64,000 nt of DNA from Pseudonocardia humida (GTDB lineage: Bacteria > Actinomycetota > Actinomycetes > Mycobacteriales > Pseudonocardiaceae): positions 1 to 64,000 of the forward strand of contig NZ_JAGSOV010000069.1 in assembly GCF_023898865.1 (NCBI RefSeq), written 5' to 3'. How positions within the stretch are numbered: the first letter of the stretch is position 1; every line of letters begins with the position of its first letter. The position numbers and the translations under genes are program-made. The notes below the pieces were generated by a model. It searched no databases and was not told where the DNA came from. It saw only the letters and a list, made by a program, of their open reading frames with translations. Below, one piece after another: positions 41,794 to 50,447 of the stretch.

Positions 41794-42756
41794 ATGGCAG
41801 CGAAGCCGTTCGCGTCGTCGGCCGATCTGGCCGCCAAGGAGCAGACCCTCGAGGTGCTCGCGGACGGGGTCTACGCGCTGACCGCCGAGGGCGACCCGAA
41901 CATCGGCGCCGTCGAGGGCGAGGACTTCCTGGTCTGCTTCGAGGCGCTGGCCACGCCGGTGGTGGCGGCGCGCTGGCTGGAGAAGCTGCGCGAGCACACC
42001 GACAAGCCGATCCGTTACCTCGTGCTCAGCCACTACCACGCGGTCCGGGTGCTGGGCGCCTCCGCGTTCGACGCCGAGGTCATCGTCGCGCACGAGAACA
42101 CCCGGGCGCTGGTGGCCGAGCGCGGCGAGCAGGACTGGGCCAGCGAGTTCGCCCGGATGCCGCGGCTGGCCGAGGGCGCCGACACGGTGCCCGGCCTGAC
42201 CTGGCCCACCGCCACCTTCTCCGACCGGATGTCCATCGACCTCGGCGGCGACCGCGGCGACCTGGTCCTGCAGTACTGCGGGCGCGGCCACACCGAGGGC
42301 GACATCGTGGCCTGGCTGCCCCGCCACGGCATCCTGTTCGCCGGCGACCTGGTGGAGGCCGAGGCCGCGCTCTACACCGGCGACGCCTTCCACCGCGAGT
42401 GGGCCTCCTCGACGCTGGACAACGTGGCCGCGCTGGGCGCGCACACCCTGGTCGGCGGCCGCGGCGGGGTCAGTCGCGGCCCGGACGCGGTGGCCGCGGC
42501 GATCAGCCAGACCCGGCACTTCCTGCGGGTGATGATCGAGCACGTGGGCGCGGTGCAGCGGGCGGGCGGCACGCTCAAGGAGGCCTTCGAGCGCACGCAC
42601 GCCGCCCTCGTCGACGACTACGGCCGCTGGCCGATCTTCGAGCACTGCCTGCCCTTCGACGTCTCCCGGCTGTGGGACGAGCTGTCCGGCGTGGATCGGC
42701 CGATCATCTGGACGGCCGAACGCGACCAGGAGGTCTGGGCGCAGCTGCAGTCGTGA
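41794..42756 (+). CDS. MBL-fold metallo-hydrolase with altered metal motif
   Basis: A 320-residue metallo-beta-lactamase-fold protein. The normal HxHxDH signature is replaced by HYHAVR in VLSHYHAVRVLGASAF, so the second-metal ligands Asp and His are missing, while the later GRGHTEGDIV histidine and FAGDLVE aspartate are kept. This suggests a mononuclear site or changed chemistry. The start has GAGGAG 6 bases upstream. Its stop overlaps the next start (GTGA), coupling it to the FAD monooxygenase. The pair may process an aromatic or cyclic compound together, with a TetR gene convergent downstream. Confidence 0.8.
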   Translation: MAAKPFASSADLAAKEQTLEVLADGVYALTAEGDPNIGAVEGEDFLVCFEALATPVVAARWLEKLREHTDKPIRYLVLSHYHAVRVLGASAFDAEVIVAHENTRALVAERGEQDWASEFARMPRLAEGADTVPGLTWPTATFSDRMSIDLGGDRGDLVLQYCGRGHTEGDIVAWLPRHGILFAGDLVEAEAALYTGDAFHREWASSTLDNVAALGAHTLVGGRGGVSRGPDAVAAAISQTRHFLRVMIEHVGAVQRAGGTLKEAFERTHAALVDDYGRWPIFEHCLPFDVSRLWDELSGVDRPIIWTAERDQEVWAQLQS

Positions 42757-44318
42757 CGAGCATGGATCCCGTCGCGATCATCGGCAACGGCCCGGTCGGC
42801 CAGACCACCGCGCTGCTGCTGGCCCGCTGGGGCGTGCCGACCGTGCTGCTCGACCGGCGTCCCGAGCGCGACCCGGTCGGCTCCAAGGCGATCTGCCAGC
42901 AGCGCGACGTCCTCGACATCTGGTCGGCGGTCGGCGCGGGCGAGCGGATCGCGGCCGAGGGCGTCACCTGGACCACGGCGCGCACCTTCCACCGCGACCA
43001 CGAGCTGTTCACCTACACGTTCGCCGAGTCCGGCCGGGCGGCGTTCCCGCCGTTCGTCAACATCTCCCAGTCGCGCACCGAGGAGATCCTCGACGAGCGG
43101 GTGGCCGCGGAGCCGCTGGTCGACGTGCGCTGGGGCCACCCCGTCGCCAAGATCGACCAGGACGTCGACCGGGTCACCCTGACCTGCGCCGACGGCAGCA
43201 CGGTCGTGGCGCCGTTCGCGGTGCTGTGCGCGGGGGCGCGGGCCGAGGAGCTGCGCGCGATGCTGGGCGTCGGCTTCGACGGCCACTCCTTCGACGACCG
43301 GTTCCTGATCTGCGACATCCGCACCGACCTGCCCGGCTGGGCCACCGAGCGGCGCTTCTACTTCGACCCGGTGTGGAACCCCGGGCGCCAGGTGCTGGTG
43401 CACCCCTGCCCGGGCTCGACCTTCCGCATCGACTGGCAGGTCCCCAGCGACTACGACCTCGACGCCGAGGTCGCCGACGGCTCGCTGGACCGCCGCATCC
43501 GCCAGGTCATCGGCGAGCGCCCCTACGAGATCGTCTGGAAGTCGGTGTACCGGTTCCAGTCGCGCTGCGCCGACCGGCTGCGCGCGGGCCGGGTGCTGCT
43601 GGCCGGCGACGCGGCGCACCTGTACTCGCCGTTCGGGGCCCGCGGGCTCAACTCCGGGGTCGTCGACGCCGAGAACGCGGCCTGGAAGATCGCGTTCGTG
43701 GCCCGCGGCTGGGCGGGCGAGGGGCTGCTGGAGAGCTACCACGCCGAGCGGCACGCGGCCGCCCGGGAGAACCTGGAGATCACCACGGCGACGATGGACT
43801 TCCTGGTCCCGCAGTCGCCGGCGGCCGCCGCGCACCGCCAGGCGGTGCTCGACCGCGCCGCAGAGGACCCGGTCGCCCGCTCGATGGTCGACTCCGGCCG
43901 GCTCGCCGAGCCGTTCTGGTACGTCGACTCGCCGCTGACCACGCCGTCGCCGTCGCGCCCGTTCGCCGGTCGTCCCCCGCGCGGCGACGTGCCGGCGCCC
44001 GGCCCCGGCGTGCTGGTCCCGGACGCCCCGGTGGCCGGCGGGCGGCGGTTCCGCGAGCTGGCCCGCGAGGGGTTCACCCTGCTGCTGGCGCCGGGCGCGG
44101 ACGGGGAGGCGGCCCGCGCGGTCGCGGAGGGCAGCGCCGTGCCCGTCGCGGTGGTGGAGCTCGACGAGGTCGACGTCACCGGGACCCTCGCCCCCGCGCT
44201 GGACGCGCGGCGGGGCGAGGTCTGGCTGCTGCGGCCGGACGCGCACGTCGCCGCCGTCCTCGACCGCCCCACCACCGCCGCGCTGACCGCCGCCCTCACC
44301 CGCGCCCTCGGCGGCTGA
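42753..44318 (+). CDS. FAD-dependent aromatic-ring monooxygenase (MhpA/PheA type)
   Basis: A 521-residue class A flavoprotein monooxygenase. The first FAD motif is VAIIGNGPVGQTTALLLARWG, the DG/second motif is GRVLLAGDAAHLYSPFGARGLNSGVVDAENAAWK, and a thioredoxin-like C-terminal domain of about 120 residues follows, as in phenol and 3-(3-hydroxyphenyl)propionate hydroxylases. The substrate is likely a phenolic acid. The GTG at 42753 overlaps the upstream stop; an in-frame ATG at 42762 is an alternative. A palindromic repeat element begins 15 bases after its stop codon. Confidence 0.9.
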   Translation: MTSMDPVAIIGNGPVGQTTALLLARWGVPTVLLDRRPERDPVGSKAICQQRDVLDIWSAVGAGERIAAEGVTWTTARTFHRDHELFTYTFAESGRAAFPPFVNISQSRTEEILDERVAAEPLVDVRWGHPVAKIDQDVDRVTLTCADGSTVVAPFAVLCAGARAEELRAMLGVGFDGHSFDDRFLICDIRTDLPGWATERRFYFDPVWNPGRQVLVHPCPGSTFRIDWQVPSDYDLDAEVADGSLDRRIRQVIGERPYEIVWKSVYRFQSRCADRLRAGRVLLAGDAAHLYSPFGARGLNSGVVDAENAAWKIAFVARGWAGEGLLESYHAERHAAARENLEITTATMDFLVPQSPAAAAHRQAVLDRAAEDPVARSMVDSGRLAEPFWYVDSPLTTPSPSRPFAGRPPRGDVPAPGPGVLVPDAPVAGGRRFRELAREGFTLLLAPGADGEAARAVAEGSAVPVAVVELDEVDVTGTLAPALDARRGEVWLLRPDAHVAAVLDRPTTAALTAALTRALGG

Positions 44319-44332
44319 CCCCCACCCCAACC

Positions 44333-44397
44333 CCGTCGAGAACGAAGCTGTCGCCGTTTTGGACCGGTCCAACCGACAACAAGTTCGTTCTCGACGG
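44333..44397. repeat. 65-bp palindromic repeat element, copy 2 (complete)
   Basis: Outer arms CCGTCGAGAACGAA (44333-44346) and TTCGTTCTCGACGG (44384-44397) are perfect. They enclose an inner perfect palindrome, TTGGACC/GGTCCAA (44359-44372), on the same centre. The left part matches 10495-10542. It fills the space between two convergent genes and could form a long hairpin that stops transcription from both sides, or be one member of a dispersed REP/MITE-like family. Confidence 0.7.
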
Positions 44398-44398
44398 G

Positions 44399-45034
44399 TC
44401 AGACGAGGAGGGTGTGGGCGGCGATCTTCCAGACCTTCAGGTGGGGGTCGGTGCGGGGGTCGCGACGGCTGAGCGCGTAGCTCATCCCCACCCCGCGCAT
44501 GCTGGTCAGCACCAGGTCGCGGACGGCGGGGTAGTGCGGGTGCGCGGCCAGCTCCGGGCCGTAGTACTTGGCCATGCCGTCCCGGATGAGGGCGCCGAGC
44601 TCCTGCTCCCCGGGCTGCAGCGCGGCGCGCAGCTCGTCGTTCGTGCGGGCCGCGGTCCACAGCTCCACGGCGGCCCAGAAGTGGGGCTCGGAGAAGGTCT
44701 CCCAGATCAGCTCGATGACCCGGTCGAGGCGCTCGGCGGCGGACAGGCCCTCCGGGATGTCGCGCAGCCGCTCGTCGGTGCGCCGCATCCGCCCGATGGC
44801 CAGGTGCCGCGAGGCCGCGACCAGCAGCTCGTCGCGGGACGGGAAGTGGTGCAGCAGCCGCCCCCGCGACACCCCGGCGCGGGCCTGGATGCGCAGCGTG
44901 GTCGCGCCCCGGTAGCCGGACTCGACCAGGCAGGCCACCGCGGCGTCCAGGATGCGGGCCCGGCTCGTCGCGGTGCGCTCCGCGCGACGGCCGAGGGGTG
45001 GGACCGTCAGCGGTGGCTCGGGCGGGGAGGCCAT
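44399..45034 (-). CDS. TetR/AcrR-family transcriptional regulator
   Basis: A 211-residue regulator. The helix-turn-helix is ILDAAVACLVESGYRGATTLRIQARAGVSRGRLLHHFPSRDELL (residues ~27-70). The C-terminal domain contains EPHFWAAVELWTAARTNDELRAALQP, typical of the TetR_C_33-like group. It is convergent with the FAD monooxygenase gene and 46 bases downstream of the LacI gene on the same strand, so its target is not clear from position; the aromatic monooxygenase pair is the best guess. Confidence 0.88.
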   Translation of the reverse strand: MASPPEPPLTVPPLGRRAERTATSRARILDAAVACLVESGYRGATTLRIQARAGVSRGRLLHHFPSRDELLVAASRHLAIGRMRRTDERLRDIPEGLSAAERLDRVIELIWETFSEPHFWAAVELWTAARTNDELRAALQPGEQELGALIRDGMAKYYGPELAAHPHYPAVRDLVLTSMRGVGMSYALSRRDPRTDPHLKVWKIAAHTLLV

Positions 45035-45080
45035 CCACGCAGCGTAGCGAGGTGCCGCCCGGGCAGGTGGCGCCGAACCG

Positions 45081-46133
45081 TCAGGACCGCGGCGGGCCGG
45101 TGGTCGTCCCGACGCGCAGGCGCACCGGCAGCAGCACGTCGGCCGGGGTCCGCCCGGCGACCAACTCCATCGCCGCCTTGGCCGCTTCCCGCCCCTTCTC
45201 GTCGCTGGGCTGCACGACGGTGGTCAGCACGGTCGGCGCGAGCCAGGGCAGGTCGGCGCCGTCGAAGCCGACGACGGAGACGTCGCCGGGGACGTCGAGC
45301 CCCAGCTCGGCCGCGGCCTGCAGCACGCCGGCGGCCAGCACGTCGCTCTGCGCGACGATCGCGGTGGGCCGCTCGTCGGCCGGGACGTCGAGCAGCAACC
45401 GCCCCGCGACGGCGCCCTCGGCGACGGCGTTGCTGGCGGTCTCCAGCGTCGGGACGGGCCCGAACACGTCCTCCACGGCGAGCATCCGCCTGCGCACGTC
45501 GCGGTAGTGCACGACGGCGCGCCGGGCCGGGCCGACCGGGCCGCGGGTGCCGTCCAGCCGCAGCGGCATGACGACCTGGGCCACCCGGCGGTGGCCGAGC
45601 TCGTGCAGGTGGCGGGCCAGCTCGCGGGTGCCGCCGCGGTCGTCGATGTCGACCAGCACGACGCCGTCGACCTCGGGTCCCTCGACGGCGACGACCGGCA
45701 CCCCGCGGGCGCGCAGCGCGCCCATCGCCGGGTCGTCCTCCAGCCCGCAGGTGGCGAAGATGGCCGCGTCGAGCGGCATGCGCGTGATCTGCTCGGTGGC
45801 GGGGCGGCCCTCGTCGCCGGCCAGCAGCAGCAGGCCGACCCCGTGCCCGCCCAGCACCTCGGCGATGCCGTCGAGCAGTTGCACGGCCACCGGGTCGCGG
45901 AAGGCGTAGAGGAGCCGTTCGCCGACGAACGCGCCGATCACATCGCTGCGGCCGCGGCGCAGCGAGGCCGCGACGGGGTCGGGGCCGGCGTAGCCGATGG
46001 CGGAGGCCGCGACGAGCACGCGCTCGCGGGTCGCGGCGGCGACCCGGGGGCTGCCGGAGAACGCGAGGGACGCCGTCGACGGCGAGACCCCGGCCCGCGC
46101 CGCCACGTCCGCGAGCGTGGGACGGGTGGACAC
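45081..46133 (-). CDS. LacI-family transcriptional regulator
   Basis: A 350-residue repressor. The N-terminal LacI headpiece reads TLADVAARAGVSPSTASLAFSGSPRVAAATRERV with the hinge helix AASLRRGRS. A periplasmic-binding-protein-like effector domain (~65-345) follows with VSVVGFDGADLPWLAPTVLTTV near the end. It is divergent from the MFS gene at 46272, and a perfect 22-bp palindrome lies between them at 46213-46234, 79 bases before the lacI start. It likely represses both until a sugar-like or other small ligand binds. Confidence 0.9.
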   Translation of the reverse strand: MSTRPTLADVAARAGVSPSTASLAFSGSPRVAAATRERVLVAASAIGYAGPDPVAASLRRGRSDVIGAFVGERLLYAFRDPVAVQLLDGIAEVLGGHGVGLLLLAGDEGRPATEQITRMPLDAAIFATCGLEDDPAMGALRARGVPVVAVEGPEVDGVVLVDIDDRGGTRELARHLHELGHRRVAQVVMPLRLDGTRGPVGPARRAVVHYRDVRRRMLAVEDVFGPVPTLETASNAVAEGAVAGRLLLDVPADERPTAIVAQSDVLAAGVLQAAAELGLDVPGDVSVVGFDGADLPWLAPTVLTTVVQPSDEKGREAAKAAMELVAGRTPADVLLPVRLRVGTTTGPPRS

Positions 46134-46212
46134 GGCCGCAGGCTACGCGGATCGGCGTGGCTCACAGCGGAACGGGGTTGAGCCGGGCGGGACCGCGGCG
46201 TACCGTCGATCG

Positions 46213-46234
46213 CGGATCGAATCGATTCGATCCG
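46213..46234. promoter_or_regulatory. 22-bp perfect palindrome, LacI operator
   Basis: Arms CGGATCGAATC and GATTCGATCCG meet with no spacer, giving the central CG typical of LacI-family sites. The site is 38 bases before the MFS start, where it would overlap the promoter. Assigned by its symmetry and position next to a divergent lacI-type gene. Confidence 0.75.
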
Positions 46235-46271
46235 ACCTCGGCAGAGCGTCGCACCCCAAGGAGCAGAGCCC

Positions 46272-47501
46272 GTGAACCCGAACACGACCACGACGGCGCA
46301 GCCCGCGGACGCAGCGGTCCGCCGCGCGCGCATCGCGGTCGTCATCGCCTTCCTGGCCAACGGCCTGGCCTTCGCGACGCTGATCGCCCGCACCCCGTCG
46401 ATCCGCGACACCCTCGGGCTGAGCTCGGGCCAGCTCGGCCTGCTGCTGCTGTGCCTGTCCGGCGGTGCCGTGGCCGGGCTGCCGCTGTCGGGTCCGCTGG
46501 TCAGCCGCAGCGGCCCGGCCCGCGGCGTGCTGCTCGGCATGTTCAGCGTCGCCCTCGGCCTGGCGCTGGTCAGCACCGGCCTGATCACCGGGATCGTCCC
46601 GGTGGCCGCGGTCGGCCTGGCGTTCTGCGGGCTCGGCAGCGGCATCTGGGACGTCTCGATGAACGTCGAGGGCGCCGACGTCGAGCGCCGCCTGGGCCGG
46701 TCGCTGATGCCGCGGCTGCACGCCGCCTTCAGCATCGGCACGGTCGCCGGCGCGGCCATCGGCGCGGCCGCGGCCGGGCTGGGGCTCCCGCTGTCCGTGC
46801 AGCTGCTCGCCGTCGCCGTCGTGCTGCCGATCGCGGCGTTCCCGGTCACCCGGGCGTTCCTCGGGCGCAGCGGCTCCACCGCCCAGCGGGAGGAGGAGAC
46901 CGGCGAGCGGCGCAGCGCGCTGGCCGCGTGGCGCGAGCCCCGCACCCTGCTGATCGGCCTGCTGGTGCTCGGGTTCGCCTTCACCGAGGGCTCGGCCAAC
47001 GACTGGATCGCCATCGCCTTCGTCGACGGCTACGGCGGCGGCGAGACGCTGGGCGCGGTGGCCTTCGGGTTCTTCGTCAGCGCGATGACGGTGGGTCGGA
47101 TGTTCGGCGGATCGATGCTGGAGAGGTACGGCCGGGTCGCGGTGCTGCGGGCGACGGCCCTGCTGGCCGTGGCCGGGCTGCTGCTGGTGCTGCTGGGCGG
47201 CAGCACGCCGGTGGCCCTGGTCGGCGCGCTCCTCTGGGGGGTGGGTGCGTCGCTGGGGTTCCCGGTCGGGATGAGCGCCGCCGCCGACGACCCGGCGCAC
47301 GCCGCGGCGCGGGTCTCGGTGGTCAGCTCGGTCGGCTACACCGCGTTCCTGGCCGGACCGCCGCTGATCGGGCTGCTGGCCGAGCACAGCGGCATCCTGC
47401 GGGCGCTGTTCGTCGTGCTGGGCGCACTCGTGCTGGGCCTGCTGGCGGTGGGCGCCGCCCGCCCGCTGCCCGGAGCGGAGCAGGCCGAGCGGGCCCACTG
47501 A
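46272..47501 (+). CDS. MFS transporter
   Basis: A 409-residue major facilitator with twelve helices. The start VIAFLANGLAFATLIARTPSIRDTLGLSSGQLGLLLL and later AGLPLSGPLVSRSGPARGVLLG match the YdjK/fucose-permease-like branch found in actinobacteria (proton-coupled sugar or drug transport). DVSMNVEGADVERRLGRSLMPRLHAAFSIGTV is a conserved segment of this branch. The GTG at 46272 has AAGGAG 8 bases upstream. It is divergent from lacI and ends in a very strong hairpin at 47520. Confidence 0.88.
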   Translation: MNPNTTTTAQPADAAVRRARIAVVIAFLANGLAFATLIARTPSIRDTLGLSSGQLGLLLLCLSGGAVAGLPLSGPLVSRSGPARGVLLGMFSVALGLALVSTGLITGIVPVAAVGLAFCGLGSGIWDVSMNVEGADVERRLGRSLMPRLHAAFSIGTVAGAAIGAAAAGLGLPLSVQLLAVAVVLPIAAFPVTRAFLGRSGSTAQREEETGERRSALAAWREPRTLLIGLLVLGFAFTEGSANDWIAIAFVDGYGGGETLGAVAFGFFVSAMTVGRMFGGSMLERYGRVAVLRATALLAVAGLLLVLLGGSTPVALVGALLWGVGASLGFPVGMSAAADDPAHAAARVSVVSSVGYTAFLAGPPLIGLLAEHSGILRALFVVLGALVLGLLAVGAARPLPGAEQAERAH

Positions 47502-47519
47502 CGGGTGGCGCGCGTCCGT

Positions 47520-47559
47520 ACCGGCCCGTTCCCGGCCCTCCCGCCGGGAACGGGCCGGT
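47520..47559 (+). terminator. 17-bp perfect hairpin after the MFS gene
   Basis: Arms 47520-47536 (ACCGGCCCGTTCCCGGC) and 47543-47559 pair at every base around a 6-base loop, 18 bases after the MFS stop. TTAACG follows. This is the most stable simple hairpin noticed in the window and a convincing terminator. Confidence 0.7.
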
Positions 47560-47627
47560 TAACGCGTGTTTCGGGCCCGTTCAGACCCTTGACAGCGGTC
47601 GGGTCGACAGCGAACTCTGTTGCGTGT

Positions 47628-47658
47628 TGCGCACCTTGTTTCGTAGTGCGCACCGAAA
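47628..47658 (+). promoter_or_regulatory. Putative operator upstream of the betaine-demethylation operon
   Basis: TGCGCACC occurs at 47628-47635 and 47647-47654, 19 bp apart. TTTCG and CGAAA form inverted arms at 47639-47643 and 47654-47658. A TTGACA hexamer at 47589-47594 is a possible -35 element, without a clear -10. GTTTCG also occurs just upstream of the iclR start (minus strand, 55849-55854), so the IclR regulator is one candidate binder. Confidence 0.3.
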
Positions 47659-47691
47659 GCGCACACCGTCCGCGCACTCGATGGGGCCCCA

Positions 47692-48021
47692 ATGATCCAC
47701 GTCTGCTCGCTGGCCGAACTCCCCCGCGGCAGCGCCCGCCGCCTCCCGCTCCGCCCCCCGGTGTCGGTCTTCCACACCGAGGACGGCGAGTACTTCGCCA
47801 TCGACGACACCTGCACCCACCAGGACGCCTCGCTCGCCGACGGCTGGCTGGAGGGCTGCGAGGTGGAGTGCCCGCTGCACGCGGCGATCTTCGACCTGCG
47901 CACCGGTGAACCCGATGGGATGCTCGCCCGCGAGCCCGTGCGGACCCATCATGTCGTGGTGAGCGACGAAGCGGTCTACGTGGTCCTGTCCGACACCGAA
48001 CAGCTCGACGCCGCGTCATGA
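47692..48021 (+). CDS. Rieske-type [2Fe-2S] ferredoxin
   Basis: A 109-residue soluble Rieske ferredoxin. The cluster ligands are Cys41-x-His43 (CTHQDASL) and Cys60-x2-His63 (CPLHAAIFD). It is similar to the ferredoxin subunits of phenylpropionate-type dioxygenases and would pass single electrons to an oxygenase. Its stop overlaps the next start (ATGA), and the Rieske oxygenase is the third gene of the same overlapping unit, so it is the natural electron donor of the putative betaine monooxygenase. No ferredoxin reductase is present nearby. Confidence 0.92.
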   Translation: MIHVCSLAELPRGSARRLPLRPPVSVFHTEDGEYFAIDDTCTHQDASLADGWLEGCEVECPLHAAIFDLRTGEPDGMLAREPVRTHHVVVSDEAVYVVLSDTEQLDAAS

Positions 48022-50447
48022 CCGGCCCGCGGGTCGTCGTCATCGGGGCCGGGGTGGTCGGAGCGGCGGTCGCCGACGAGCTGACCGCCCGCGGCTGGAC
48101 CGGGGTCACCGTGCTCGACCGCGGCGAGCTGCCGCTGCCCGGCGGCTCCAGCTCGCACGCCCCCGGCCTGGTGTTCCAGACCAACCCGTCCAAGACCATG
48201 GCCGGCTTCGCCCGCTACACCGTGGAGAAGCTCTGCGGCCTGGAGCTCGACGGCCTGCCCTGCTTCAACCAGGTCGGCGGCCTGGAGGTGGCCACCACCC
48301 CGGAGCGGATGGGCGAGCTGGCCCGCCGGCACGGCCTGGCCACCAGCTGGGGCATCGACTCGCGCCTCGTCGAGCCCGACGAGTGCGCCGCCATGCACCC
48401 GCTGCTGCCCGCGAGCAGCGTGCTGGGCGGCTTCCACATCCCGACCGACGGGCTGGCCGCCGCGCCGCGCGCGGTCGCCGCGCAACTGGCCCGGGCCGTC
48501 GAGCGCGGGGCGACCGTCCGCGGCCGCTGCCGGGTCCTCGACATCACCAGCGCCGGCGGCCGGGTCACCGGCGTCGTCACCGACCAGGGCGAGATCGCCG
48601 CCGACCTGGTGGTCTCGGCGACCGGGTTCTGGGGCCCGCGCACGGGGGCGCTGGTCGGGCTGACCGTCCCGCTGCTGCCGATGGCCCACCAGTACGCCCG
48701 CACCGGCCCGCTGCCCGAGCTGGCCGGGCGCAACCCCGCCACCACGAACCCGTTCGACGCGTCCGCGCCGATCCTGCGCCACCAGGACCGCGACCTGTAC
48801 TTCCGCGAGCACGGCGACCGCGTCGGCATCGGCTCCTACGCGCACGACCCGATCCCGGTCGACCTCGACGCGCTGGGCGCCGACCCGATGCCCAGCGTCC
48901 TGGAGTTCACCCCGGACGACTTCGCCCCGTCCTGGTCCGACGCCCGCGAGCTGCTGCCCGCGCTCGCCGGCACCGGCGTCGAGGGCGGCATCAACGGCAT
49001 CTTCTCGTTCACCCCCGACGGCAACCCGCTCATCGGCGAGCACCCCGGACTGTCCGGGTTCTGGGTCGCCGAGGCCGTGTGGGTGACGCACTCGGCGGGC
49101 GTCGGGCGGGCACTGGCGCACTGGCTGGTGGCCGGCGAGCCGGACGTCGACCTGCACGAGTGCGACCTCAACCGGTTCGAGCCCGCCCAGCTCACCCCGA
49201 CGAACGTCGCCGCGCGCAGCACCCGCAACTTCGTCGAGGTCTACGACATCCTGCACCCGCTCGACCCGCCCGCCGTGCAGCGCCCGCTGCGCACCAGCCC
49301 GTTCCACGCCCGCCAGGTCGAGCTGGGCGCGGTGTTCGACCAGTCGGCGACCGGCTGGGAGCGCCCGCGCTGGTTCGCCGCCAACGGCGAGCTGCCCGAG
49401 GTGGGCAAGATCCCGCCGCGGGGCGAGTGGGCCGCGCGCTGGTGGTCGCCGATCGCCGGGGCCGAGGCGCTGGTCACCCGCGACCGCGTCGCGATGTACG
49501 ACATGACCCCGCTCAAGCGCCTGGAGGTCACCGGTCCCGGCGCACTCGACCTGCTCGACGGTCTGACCACCAACAACCTGCGCAAGAAGCCGGGCTCGGT
49601 CACCTACACGCTGCTGCTGGAGCCCTCCGGCGGCGTGCGCAGCGACCTGACCGTCGCCCGGCTGGGCGAGCAGCACTTCCAGGTCGGTGCCAACTCCAAC
49701 CTCGACCTCGACCTGCTGCTGCGCGCGGCCGGACCGGACGTGCGCATCACCGACACCACCGGCGGCACCTGCTGCATCGGGCTGTGGGGGCCGAAGGCGC
49801 GCGAGGTGCTGTCCGCGGTCACCGCCGACGACGTCTCCGACGCCGGGTTCGGCTACTTCAAGGCCCGCGAGCTGGACGTGGCCGGGGTGCCGGTGCGCGC
49901 GCTGCGCGTGTCCTACGTCGGTGAGCTGGGCTGGGAGCTCTACGTGAGCGCCGAGCTGGGCCTGCGGCTGTGGGACGTGCTGTGGGACGCCGGGCGCCGG
50001 CACGGGATCATCGCCGCCGGGCGCAGCGCGTTCGACTCGTTGCGCCTGGAGAAGGGCTACCGCTCCGCGGGCGCCGACATGACCACCGAGCACGACCCGT
50101 ACGAGGCCGGGCTCGGGTTCGCGGTCCGGCCGGGTACCTACCCGGGCGCCGAGGCGCTGGCCGGCAAGCAGGACCCGGCCCGCAGGCTCGTCCCACTGCT
50201 GCTGTCCGACCAGACCCAGGTCGTGATGGGCAAGGAGCCGGTCTTCCACGACGGCGCCCCCGTCGGCTACGTGACCAGCGCCGCCTACGGCTACTCGATC
50301 GACGCCAGCATCGCCTACGCCTGGCTGCCCGCCGCGGCCGCCGAACCGGGCACCGGCGTGCAGGTGGAGTACTTCGGCGAGCGGCTGGCCGCCGTCGTCG
50401 CCACCGAACCCCTCTACGACGCCGAGCGGAAGAAGCTGCGCGGATGA
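48018..50447 (+). CDS. Dimethylglycine oxidase/dehydrogenase-like flavoprotein with GcvT domain
   Basis: An 809-residue two-domain enzyme. The N-terminal FAD-dependent amine oxidase part (~1-430) starts VVVIGAGVVGAAVADEL. GGSSSHAPGLVFQTN carries His47 at the position that is covalently flavinylated in dimethylglycine oxidase. The C-terminal part (~435-805) is a tetrahydrofolate-binding GcvT domain (RVAMYDMTPLKRLEVTGPGA, then VSYVGELGWELYV and GRSAFDSLRLEKGYRSAGADM). It would demethylate dimethylglycine to sarcosine and pass the formaldehyde unit to folate. Sarcosine is an alternative substrate. It overlaps both neighbours by 4 bases. Confidence 0.9.
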   Translation: MTGPRVVVIGAGVVGAAVADELTARGWTGVTVLDRGELPLPGGSSSHAPGLVFQTNPSKTMAGFARYTVEKLCGLELDGLPCFNQVGGLEVATTPERMGELARRHGLATSWGIDSRLVEPDECAAMHPLLPASSVLGGFHIPTDGLAAAPRAVAAQLARAVERGATVRGRCRVLDITSAGGRVTGVVTDQGEIAADLVVSATGFWGPRTGALVGLTVPLLPMAHQYARTGPLPELAGRNPATTNPFDASAPILRHQDRDLYFREHGDRVGIGSYAHDPIPVDLDALGADPMPSVLEFTPDDFAPSWSDARELLPALAGTGVEGGINGIFSFTPDGNPLIGEHPGLSGFWVAEAVWVTHSAGVGRALAHWLVAGEPDVDLHECDLNRFEPAQLTPTNVAARSTRNFVEVYDILHPLDPPAVQRPLRTSPFHARQVELGAVFDQSATGWERPRWFAANGELPEVGKIPPRGEWAARWWSPIAGAEALVTRDRVAMYDMTPLKRLEVTGPGALDLLDGLTTNNLRKKPGSVTYTLLLEPSGGVRSDLTVARLGEQHFQVGANSNLDLDLLLRAAGPDVRITDTTGGTCCIGLWGPKAREVLSAVTADDVSDAGFGYFKARELDVAGVPVRALRVSYVGELGWELYVSAELGLRLWDVLWDAGRRHGIIAAGRSAFDSLRLEKGYRSAGADMTTEHDPYEAGLGFAVRPGTYPGAEALAGKQDPARRLVPLLLSDQTQVVMGKEPVFHDGAPVGYVTSAAYGYSIDASIAYAWLPAAAAEPGTGVQVEYFGERLAAVVATEPLYDAERKKLRG

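Noticed and set aside
43226..45571. 781-residue + strand frame running from the monooxygenase gene into lacI
   Set aside because: It is a different frame from the real monooxygenase and is antisense to tetR and lacI; only the region in the palindromic repeat resembles anything, and that is the repeat itself.
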